64,000 nucleotides of DNA from Draconibacterium sediminis (lineage in GTDB: Bacteria > Bacteroidota > Bacteroidia > Bacteroidales > Prolixibacteraceae), in NCBI RefSeq assembly GCF_000949475.1, contig NZ_JRHC01000001.1, positions 2,480,001 through 2,544,000 of the forward strand. The letters are read 5' to 3'. The notes beneath the pieces are model-generated. The model ran no database searches, was not told the DNA's origin, and saw only the letters and a list, made by a program, of their open reading frames with translations. Below, one piece after another: positions 56,866-64,000 of this stretch. A program made the translations under genes and the position numbers. Each line of letters starts with the position of its first letter. Position 1 is the stretch's first letter.

Positions 56866-58335
56866 ATGATTCAAATTGTAATACTACAACTATTTCTCCT
56901 TTTATCAGGTTGTATAGCAAGTGTTGCCTCTGTGGAGAAAGCTGAATCCAAATCTATTAATAAGCCTAATATAATTATCATTCTGGCTGATGATCAGGGA
57001 TGGGGATCAACTTCGGTGCAAATGGCTGAAAATAACCCCTTGTCGGCAAGTGATTTTGTACGAACGCCAAATCTGGAAAGCCTTGCAAAAAGAGGAGTCG
57101 TGTTTTCAAATGGATACGCAGCTCATCCCAACTGTTCTCCTACACGGGCAAGTATTCAAACCGGAAAAACACCGGCTCAGCTACGAATGACTGACATTGT
57201 TGACCGGCACAATGGCCCCTTCTTTAAAGGAAATAAGCTAATTCCACCGTATCATGTGTATGGATTGCCGAATGAAGAGATTACGTACGCAGAACTTATA
57301 AAATCGAATTTGCCTGATTACCGAACTGCTCATTTTGGAAAATGGCATCTTGCTGCCGGTGGCCCACAGGCCCATGGTTTTGATGCCAGTGATGGTGCAA
57401 CCACAAACAGCGAAGGAAATCATAATATTGAAGACAATCCGAAAGATATTTTTGGTATTACCAACCGTGGTATAAATTGGATGAGAGAGCAGGTAGAAAG
57501 CGGGCATCCGTTTGTAATGCAACTTTCGCATTATGCCACACATTTAGGAATGGAAGCTAGACCTGAAACCATCGAAAAAGTGAGCAATTATCCTCCGGGA
57601 ACACGACATGATTTAGTAAAATTTGCCGCTATGGCCGAGGATCTTGATAAAGGGCTCGGTATGGTACTCGATGAAATTAAAAAGCTGGGAATTGAAGACA
57701 ACACCTATGTGATTTACCTGGCTGATAACGGCACTTATCCAACAACAAATCCGGAAAATATTAATGGTCCTCTGCATGGATGGAAGGCCACTTTATGGGA
57801 AGGTGGAATTCGGGTTCCTTTTATTGTTAGTGGCCCGGGCATCAAGCATCGCTACTCTACAACCCCGGTAACCAGCTGCGATATTTACCCAACTATTTGC
57901 GATTGGCTGAACATTAACGAAATGCCCGTTGGACTGGATGGTGGAAGCCTTGCTCCAAACATACTTGACAGCAATAAAAAGGTGCACAGGGAAAACGATT
58001 ATCAGGTGTTTTACTTTCCGCATTATCAGCATCAAAAAGGTACTCATCCGGGAGTGGCAGTTATTAAAGACAATTATAAACTGATCAAGTACTACGAAGA
58101 CAATTCTGAATACTTGTTTGATATGGATAAGGATCCTCAGGAGTTGAACAATATTGCTAATTTGAATCAGAAAATTCTCGAGGAGTTAAATCGGGATATC
58201 GACGGCTATTTTGAAACGCATGATATACAATTACCCACGCTAAATACAGATTACGATATTAGCAACGATCCGGGAAGAAACTATTTCGGAATTAAAGCGC
58301 AATTACTAAAAGAATCGTACTTTATCGTAAAGTAG
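56866..58335 (+). CDS. sulfatase (S1 type), copy 1
   Basis: A 489-residue exported sulfatase, probably a lipoprotein (LLLSG-C) or with a signal peptide. Metal-binding Asp-Asp in IIILADDQGWG, and formylglycine site Cys90 in NCSPTRAS (the C-x-P-T/S-R motif needed for post-translational conversion). Also GKWHLAAGG, YLADNGTYPTTN and LWEGGIRVPFIVSGPG. It removes sulfate esters from a sulfated polysaccharide or its fragments. Which linkage it hydrolyses cannot be read from sequence. Confidence 0.94.
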   Translation: MIQIVILQLFLLLSGCIASVASVEKAESKSINKPNIIIILADDQGWGSTSVQMAENNPLSASDFVRTPNLESLAKRGVVFSNGYAAHPNCSPTRASIQTGKTPAQLRMTDIVDRHNGPFFKGNKLIPPYHVYGLPNEEITYAELIKSNLPDYRTAHFGKWHLAAGGPQAHGFDASDGATTNSEGNHNIEDNPKDIFGITNRGINWMREQVESGHPFVMQLSHYATHLGMEARPETIEKVSNYPPGTRHDLVKFAAMAEDLDKGLGMVLDEIKKLGIEDNTYVIYLADNGTYPTTNPENINGPLHGWKATLWEGGIRVPFIVSGPGIKHRYSTTPVTSCDIYPTICDWLNINEMPVGLDGGSLAPNILDSNKKVHRENDYQVFYFPHYQHQKGTHPGVAVIKDNYKLIKYYEDNSEYLFDMDKDPQELNNIANLNQKILEELNRDIDGYFETHDIQLPTLNTDYDISNDPGRNYFGIKAQLLKESYFIVK

Positions 58336-58530
58336 CATAGGGGTAAACTTCTTTAAAGCATTAAAATAGCTGGGTTCTGATGCTATTCTCCGCGATGGAG
58401 TGTTTCCGGGGATTTTAGCAATAAATGTTGAAATCTGAACGAAAGTCCCCATGCCACGAAGATATTTGCTAACGAGAGCCAGTCGGTAGATGTAATTTTG
58501 AAAGCTGTATAATATATAATCTAAACAAGT

Positions 58531-59937
58531 ATGTATAAAAACATCATCACTTTAGTTTTCGCATTTCTTTTTGTTAGCGTGTTGCATACAAATGCGGAAC
58601 AAAAACCTAATATTCTAATCATCATGGCGGATGATTGTACGCACAGTGATTTGCCGCTTTACGGAGGACAGAATGTTAAAACACCACATATCGATCAACT
58701 GGCTTCGCAGGGAATGACCTTTAATAATGCCTATGTCACCATGTCGATGTGTGTGCCCTGCCGTGCTGAATTATATACCGGCTTACAACCGGTTAGCAGC
58801 GGTGTTTGCTGGAACCATGCCATCGCACGAACCGGAACCCAAAGTATTGTTCAGTATTTGGGTGAGCTGAATTACCGCGTAGGTATTACCGGAAAAGTAC
58901 ATGCCGATCCGCGCAGCGTATATCCGTTTGAAATTGTAGAAGGTGTAGAAGACAATTGCGTTTCAACAACAGCAAAATACGATGCTGCCGGTATGAGAGA
59001 GTTTATGGCCCGCGATCAGGAACAACCATTCTGTATGGTAACAGCCTTGGTGGTGCCTCATATTCCATGGACGGTAGGCGATCCTTCTCATTTCAAACCC
59101 GAAGAATTTGATCTTCCACCATATTTGGCTGATAACAAAGAAACACGCACCGAATTTGCCAAATACCTGGCCGAAGTTGAGGTGCTTGACCAACAAATAG
59201 GAGAAACTTTAGCACTTCTTGATGACTTGAAAATTGCCGATAATACCATCGTGATTTTTACTTCAGAACAAGGTGCACAGTTGCCATTTTGTAAATGGAC
59301 CAACTGGAACAATGGTGTACACACCGGATTTGTGGTGCGCTGGCCCGGAAAAGTAGAAAGTGGTGTCCGTACCGATGCACTTATTCAGTACAACGATGTA
59401 TTGCCAACTTTGCTTGATGCGCTTGGAAGTACTACCAAAGCCGAATTTGACGGTAGCAGCTTTTTACCTGTTCTGCTCGGAGAAAAAGATACGCACCGCG
59501 AATATGCCTACTTCATGCATAACAATGTGCCCGAAGGTCCGGCATATCCAATTCGTTCAGTTACCGATGGTAAGTACCACTACATACGTAATCTTAGCCC
59601 TGAAAACCTTTACATCGAGCGGCATCTGATGGCGCGTATGCCACTAAATAAATACTGGCCATCGTGGGTTTTCGATGCTTCGGATGATCCTGAAATTTTG
59701 GATTTGGTAACCCGTTACCAGAAACGTCCGGCAGAAGAACTTTATAATTTGGCTGACGATCCGAACGAGATGAAGAACCTGAGCAATCAGAAAGAGGTAA
59801 GTGGAATTCAGAAAAAGCTTTCGAAGGAACTCGACAAATGGCTGAAAGAACAGGGCGATCCGGGTGCCGGACTCGACACTTACGAAGAACTGCAAAATGC
59901 AAGAAAAGGCAATCATTTTAAAGCCTTAAATGATTGA
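58531..59937 (+). CDS. sulfatase (S1 type), copy 2, unusual CxPCR site
   Basis: A 468-residue exported sulfatase with a signal peptide ending HTNAEQ. Metal-binding Asp-Asp in IIMADDCTHSDLPLYG. The formylglycine site is Cys74 in MCVPCRAELYTG: the fourth position of C-x-P-x-R is Cys, where Ser, Thr or Ala is usual. Other motifs are GITGKVHADPR, FTSEQGAQLPFCKWTNW (family 'sulfatase/heparan N-sulfatase'-like branch) and FVVRWPGKVESG. It shares the ADDCTH start and the SEQG...F-KW segment with 61961-63367, so these two belong to one subfamily. Substrate unknown. Confidence 0.92.
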   Translation: MYKNIITLVFAFLFVSVLHTNAEQKPNILIIMADDCTHSDLPLYGGQNVKTPHIDQLASQGMTFNNAYVTMSMCVPCRAELYTGLQPVSSGVCWNHAIARTGTQSIVQYLGELNYRVGITGKVHADPRSVYPFEIVEGVEDNCVSTTAKYDAAGMREFMARDQEQPFCMVTALVVPHIPWTVGDPSHFKPEEFDLPPYLADNKETRTEFAKYLAEVEVLDQQIGETLALLDDLKIADNTIVIFTSEQGAQLPFCKWTNWNNGVHTGFVVRWPGKVESGVRTDALIQYNDVLPTLLDALGSTTKAEFDGSSFLPVLLGEKDTHREYAYFMHNNVPEGPAYPIRSVTDGKYHYIRNLSPENLYIERHLMARMPLNKYWPSWVFDASDDPEILDLVTRYQKRPAEELYNLADDPNEMKNLSNQKEVSGIQKKLSKELDKWLKEQGDPGAGLDTYEELQNARKGNHFKALND

Positions 59938-60068
59938 ATTGTAGGTTTTTGATTGGGCGTTTGGTGGAAATCAAATTCCTGATTTATTAAATGATTTTAC
60001 CAGTTCTATAATTCAATATCCAGATAGAAATTTAAAACAAGAATAATTTTGCATAAACAATTTAAAAG

Positions 60069-61952
60069 ATGAAGAAGATTAAATTTAATTTAACAGCCAT
60101 TGTTTTGTTAATCAGCTTTGGACTTTATGCCCAGGATTGGCAGCCGGTAGGCGATAGAATTAAAACCCGCTGGGCAGAAAAAGTAACTCCCGACAATGTT
60201 TGGAAAGAATACCCACGTCCTCAAATGGTGCGTCCTGAATGGAAAAGCCTGAATGGACTATGGGAATATGCTGTAACATCAAAAAACGCAACAAAACCTG
60301 AAGCCTGGGAACAAAATATCCTGGTTCCTTTTGCCTTGGAAACACCACTTTCAGGTGTTGGAAGACGAATTGAATCAAACGAAGTAATTTGGTACAAACA
60401 CTCTTTTGAACTGGCTCCAAAAGCAAACGAACGCCAGTTGTTAAATTTCGAAGGTGTTGATTACAAATGTATGGTTTGGGTTAACGGTGAGCTGGCCGGT
60501 TCGCATGTTGGCGGTAACCTGCCTTTTTCGTTTGATGTAAGCGATTTGGTGAAACCGGGCGAAAACGAAGTAAAACTGCGTGTGATTGACGGAACCGATG
60601 ATTTTGACTTATACCAGTTACGCGGAAAACAAAAGCGCGATAACGGTGGTATCTGGTACACGCCATCGTCTGGAATTTGGGCACCTGTTTGGATTGAATC
60701 GGTTCCTGAAACCTATATTAAGTCGGTAAAACTATTGGCCGATATGTATGGCGAATTAAAAGCAGAAGCAACAATTGGTGGTTTACAACAAAAAGCCCAA
60801 TTGCAGGTTAGCGTTTTTGATAACGATGAACTTGTGGCACAAAAAAAGGGGCTATGTACCGATGTATTGTTAAGCGTAAAAAATGCTAAACTTTGGTCGC
60901 CATCTTCTCCAAAACTTTACGATCTGAAAATTGAATTGCTCGACGAAGAAGGAAAAGTTCTTGATGTTGTAACTTCTTACACCGGATTCAGAACAGTTGG
61001 AAAAGCCTGCGATGCAGAAGGTAACTGGCGATTCACTCTAAACGGCAAAGAAATTTTCCATTACGGACCGCTTGATCAGGGATGGTGGCCTGAAAGTTTT
61101 CTGCTTCCTCCATCAGACGAGGCTATCGTTTGGGAAATGGATTTTCTGAAAAAGGCAGGATTTAACATGATCCGCAAGCATAAAAAAGCTGAAATTCGTC
61201 GATATTATTATCATGCCGACCGTATGGGATTTGTTATTTGGCAAGACCAGACATCGGGTGGTAGCGGTGGCCGCGAATGGCCAAAATGGAAAAGACTGCA
61301 CATGGAGAGCGAAGATTATGCTCCGAAAAGACCTGATCAGTGGCACAGAGAAGATGCGCTTGATGCAGACTGGCCGGATTGGGCACACGAGTTGTATAAA
61401 AACGAACTGAAAACAATGATTGATGTGCTTTACAATCATCCGTCGGTAGTAGTTTGGACAACCTTTAACGAACGCTGGGGGCAACACCGTAGTATGGAAG
61501 TTGGTAACTGGGTAGAAGCTTACGATCCGTCGCGCCTGTTAAACATTGCTAGTGGTGGTAACTTCTTCGAAGTGGGCGACATTGCCGATCAGCATGAGTA
61601 TCCGCATCCAAATTACCCCTTAGACGTGGATCTTTATAATGATTACATAAAAGCTGTTGGTGAATTTGGTGGTCACGGTTGGGCCGAGAAAGACCATATC
61701 TGGGATACATCAAAAAGAAACTGGGGTTACGGTGGAATGCCAAAAACGAAAGAAGAATACATCGAACGTTATGTTGAAAGTTGTAGAATTCTTGGTGAGT
61801 TAAGAAAAAAAGGAATCAGTGCGGGTGTTTATACCCAAACTACTGATGTTGAAGGTGAGCTTAACGGACTGATAACCTACGATAGGGCAGTAATGAAGAT
61901 TTCACCTGAGAAACTTTATGAAATTCATAAAAAAGCCGGATTACTTGATTAA
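60069..61952 (+). CDS. glycoside hydrolase family 2 enzyme
   Basis: A 627-residue exported GH2 enzyme (signal ends LYAQDW). Sugar-binding jelly roll (about 40-215, WKSLNGLWEYAV, VWYKHSFEL, VWVNGELAGSHVGGNLPFSFDVSDL, GIWAPVWIESV), immunoglobulin-like domain (about 225-325), then the TIM barrel (about 335-627). Acid/base Glu468 in WTTFNERWGQH and nucleophile Glu532 in AVGEFGGHGW. GH2 covers beta-galactosidases, beta-glucuronidases and beta-mannosidases; I cannot choose. Shorter than classical LacZ, since it lacks the C-terminal domains. It lies between two sulfatase genes, 8 bp before the second, so they share a transcript. Confidence 0.93.
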   Translation: MKKIKFNLTAIVLLISFGLYAQDWQPVGDRIKTRWAEKVTPDNVWKEYPRPQMVRPEWKSLNGLWEYAVTSKNATKPEAWEQNILVPFALETPLSGVGRRIESNEVIWYKHSFELAPKANERQLLNFEGVDYKCMVWVNGELAGSHVGGNLPFSFDVSDLVKPGENEVKLRVIDGTDDFDLYQLRGKQKRDNGGIWYTPSSGIWAPVWIESVPETYIKSVKLLADMYGELKAEATIGGLQQKAQLQVSVFDNDELVAQKKGLCTDVLLSVKNAKLWSPSSPKLYDLKIELLDEEGKVLDVVTSYTGFRTVGKACDAEGNWRFTLNGKEIFHYGPLDQGWWPESFLLPPSDEAIVWEMDFLKKAGFNMIRKHKKAEIRRYYYHADRMGFVIWQDQTSGGSGGREWPKWKRLHMESEDYAPKRPDQWHREDALDADWPDWAHELYKNELKTMIDVLYNHPSVVVWTTFNERWGQHRSMEVGNWVEAYDPSRLLNIASGGNFFEVGDIADQHEYPHPNYPLDVDLYNDYIKAVGEFGGHGWAEKDHIWDTSKRNWGYGGMPKTKEEYIERYVESCRILGELRKKGISAGVYTQTTDVEGELNGLITYDRAVMKISPEKLYEIHKKAGLLD

Positions 61953-61960
61953 TCTGATTC

Positions 61961-63367
61961 ATGAAAAAGAAAGCTATAATACTTAGTATATTTTTCGGTT
62001 GTTTGTTACTTGTTGTTCAAACAGTTTCAGCAGGTAACCCACCTTCCGAAGCAGCCGGTCAGCAGCCAAATATCGTATTTATCCTTGCCGATGATTGTAC
62101 GCACTGGGATATTGGTTGCTACGGAAGTGTGGATTCAAAAACACCGAATATTGATAAGCTGGCTTCAGAAGGAATGCTTTTTACACGATGTTACGAAGCA
62201 GCTCCGATGTGCTCGCCAACCCGGCATAATATTTTTACCGGTTTGTACCCGGTAAAAACGGGGGCTTATCCAAATCATACCAATGCAAATCAAGGAACAG
62301 AAAGTATAGTGCAATACCTGACCCCTCTGGGGTATAGGGTTGCACTTTCGGGTAAAAGACATATTGGGCCCGAAGCGGTATTTCCTTTCGAGTATCTCGG
62401 AACCAAAAATAATCCGGAGTTCAATTTGGTTGAAGGTTTCCTGAAGGAAGTGAAAGACAGCAAAGAACCTTTTGCTTTGATGCTTACTTCAAACGAACCA
62501 CACACGCCGTGGAGCAAAGGCGATGCATCGCAGTTCGATCCCGATAAAATTACTTTGCCGCCGCACTATGTCGATACAAAAGAAACCCGCGAAGCCTATT
62601 GCCGGTACCTCGCCGAAATTAACTTCCTCGACGGGCAGGTAGAACAAGCGCTCGCTTTAATCGATAAATATGGTTTTACCGAAAATACAATGGTTGTTTT
62701 TGCCAGCGAGCAGGGCAACAGTTTCCCATTTGCTAAGTGGACCTGTTACGAGGCCGGTGTTAAATCGGCACTAATTGCAAAAATGCCGCAAAAAATTCAG
62801 CCCGGAACCACATCTGATGTCATTGTGGAATATACCGATTTGTTGCCAACTTTCATTGATGCGGCTGGTGGTAAAATTCCCGAAAAACTGGATGGAAAAA
62901 GTATGTTACCTCTGATGCTCGGAAAAGCTGAAAAAGTAAAAGATTACGCTTACAGCCTGCAAACCACACGAGGTATTCATAATGGCAGCGAACATTATCC
63001 TATTCGGGCTATTGTTAACGATCGTTACCGCTATATCTGGAATATTACACCCGATGTTGAATTCAAAAATATTGTAAACAACATTGGTGAAAAAGGTACA
63101 CTGTGGTACAAATCGTGGGAAGAAAAAGCGGAAACAGATAAGAACGCCGAGGCCCTCGTGAAAAAGTATCGAAGCCGACCGGAAGAGGAACTTTACGACA
63201 TTATTGAAGATAAGTGGTGTGAGAAAAACCTGGCCGAATTGCCTGAATTTGAAAGCATAAAAAAGCAGCTTCGAAACGAGCTGATGAAATGGATGGAAGA
63301 GTGCGGAGACGAGGGATTAAAAACCGAAATGGAAGCATTCGAACACATGCCAAACAAGAATAAATAA
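61961..63367 (+). CDS. sulfatase (S1 type), copy 3
   Basis: A 468-residue exported sulfatase with a signal peptide (ends SAGNPPS). Metal-binding Asp-Asp in ILADDCTHWDIGCYG, formylglycine site Cys84 in MCSPTRHNIFTG, then ALSGKRHIGP and FASEQGNSFPFAKWTCYEAG. It is the same length as, and clearly akin to, the gene at 58531, but keeps the common C-x-P-T-R site. It follows the GH2 gene by 8 bp and precedes a further sulfatase by 40 bp. Substrate unknown. Confidence 0.94.
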   Translation: MKKKAIILSIFFGCLLLVVQTVSAGNPPSEAAGQQPNIVFILADDCTHWDIGCYGSVDSKTPNIDKLASEGMLFTRCYEAAPMCSPTRHNIFTGLYPVKTGAYPNHTNANQGTESIVQYLTPLGYRVALSGKRHIGPEAVFPFEYLGTKNNPEFNLVEGFLKEVKDSKEPFALMLTSNEPHTPWSKGDASQFDPDKITLPPHYVDTKETREAYCRYLAEINFLDGQVEQALALIDKYGFTENTMVVFASEQGNSFPFAKWTCYEAGVKSALIAKMPQKIQPGTTSDVIVEYTDLLPTFIDAAGGKIPEKLDGKSMLPLMLGKAEKVKDYAYSLQTTRGIHNGSEHYPIRAIVNDRYRYIWNITPDVEFKNIVNNIGEKGTLWYKSWEEKAETDKNAEALVKKYRSRPEEELYDIIEDKWCEKNLAELPEFESIKKQLRNELMKWMEECGDEGLKTEMEAFEHMPNKNK

Positions 63368-63407
63368 ATAGTGTAAACCATAAACTTCAGTCTAAACCAA
63401 TTAAAAA

Positions 63408-64000
63408 ATGAAACATATCTGCCTGCTTTTTTTTGTGAGCTTTTTACTGCTCAATTGTAAAGGCGAAAAACATAACACGGAACAATCGGAGCCCGGTCGT
63501 CCAAATATCATTTTAATTCTTTCGGACGATATGGGATATTCCGATCTGGGCTGCTATGGAGGCGAAGTGGAAACACCAAACCTTGATGCCCTGGCGGCAA
63601 ATGGTTTGCGTTTTACCCAGTTTTATAACGGTGCACGCTGTTGCCCAACCCGTGCCAGTTTAATTTCGGGTTGTTACCCACACCAGGTTGGAATCGGGCA
63701 CATGACCAATACGCCAAATAATTTTACCGAGCACGACTTGGGAATTCCTGAATATCGTGGCTTTTTAAACCGTAATGCGGTTACAATTGGTGAGGTAATG
63801 AAAGATGCCGGTTACGCAACCCTGATGACCGGAAAATGGCACCTTGGAATTTCCGATCAATCAAAATGGCCGCTTCAACGCGGGTTTGATAAGTTTTACG
63901 GAATTATACCCGGCGCAAGTAACTTTTTTAAACCTACTTATCCGCGCGGTATCACTTACATGAACGACACGATTTCGGTTACCGACGAGGATTATTATAC
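63408..64000 (+). CDS. sulfatase (S1 type), copy 4, 3' part outside window
   Basis: The first 197 residues are visible. A lipoprotein signal (LLLN-Cys17) precedes IILILSDDMGYSDLGCYGGEVETPNLD (metal-binding Asp-Asp) and the formylglycine site Cys78 in ARCCPTRAS, then TGKWHLGISDQSKWPLQRGFDKFYG, as in arylsulfatase A-type enzymes. It belongs to a different branch from the two copies just upstream. The gene continues beyond the window end. Confidence 0.92.
   Translation, partial: MKHICLLFFVSFLLLNCKGEKHNTEQSEPGRPNIILILSDDMGYSDLGCYGGEVETPNLDALAANGLRFTQFYNGARCCPTRASLISGCYPHQVGIGHMTNTPNNFTEHDLGIPEYRGFLNRNAVTIGEVMKDAGYATLMTGKWHLGISDQSKWPLQRGFDKFYGIIPGASNFFKPTYPRGITYMNDTISVTDEDYY

Noticed and set aside
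58336-58530. Possible gene remnant or small RNA between the first two sulfatases
   Set aside because: Only short hairpins (for example CTCC-GCGAT-GGAG) and no frame resembling neighbouring proteins; too weak to call.

Overview
The window looks like the chromosome of a Bacteroidota, probably a free-living, plausibly marine member of the Marinilabiliales/Prolixibacteraceae type. Evidence: two SusC/SusD pairs, a hybrid two-component regulator, an ECF sigma/FecR pair, a run of sulfatases, lipoproteins with Cys-Glu-Asp starts, AT-rich leaders without clear Shine-Dalgarno sequences, and many six-bladed propeller proteins. The genus is inference from gene content only. No rRNA, tRNA, CRISPR array or insertion sequence was seen.

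Layout. (1) 1-1627: tail-less alpha/beta hydrolase lipoprotein and an aldo/keto reductase. (2) 1999-17332: a polysaccharide/oligosaccharide utilisation locus. A hybrid two-component regulator (minus strand) faces a plus-strand block of carboxylesterase, SusC, SusD, a surface lipoprotein and three CE1-type esterases. It has no recognisable glycoside hydrolase. (3) 17503-41515: a 24-kb block entirely on the minus strand. It holds twelve six-bladed beta-propeller genes (signal peptides or lipoprotein signals), two RND permeases, one RND adaptor lipoprotein, a small thioredoxin-like protein and a CarboxypepD_reg-like protein. The propellers are diverged paralogues. The block carries scars of recombination: a leftover 3' end of a propeller gene, 34-bp direct repeats bracketing one gene, and two exact 10-bp-period repeat tracts. 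(4) 41719-45171: a CHRD lipoprotein and a membrane-spanning kelch/winged-helix (SARP-like) one-component regulator, minus strand. (5) 45489-64000 (runs off the end): a second utilisation locus with a GH76-type mannanase, a DUF4965-type enzyme, ECF sigma, FecR, STN-containing SusC, SusD, sulfatases, a GH2 enzyme and two more sulfatases, the last cut by the window end.

How it may work together. The first locus fits import of an esterified glycan, with the hybrid sensor controlling the divergent operon through three direct repeats at 6098-6150. The second fits a sulfated glycan: sulfatases and GH2/GH76 enzymes release pieces, SusCD imports them, and the STN domain of SusC signals through FecR to the ECF sigma. 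A degraded FecR start between the GH76 and DUF4965 genes shows that an earlier sigma/anti-sigma unit, or a duplicate of the present one, was lost there. The propeller/RND block is the least understood part. Its lipoproteins lack the acidic residues after Cys that the SusD proteins carry, so I infer that they face the periplasm, where the efflux adaptor also sits.
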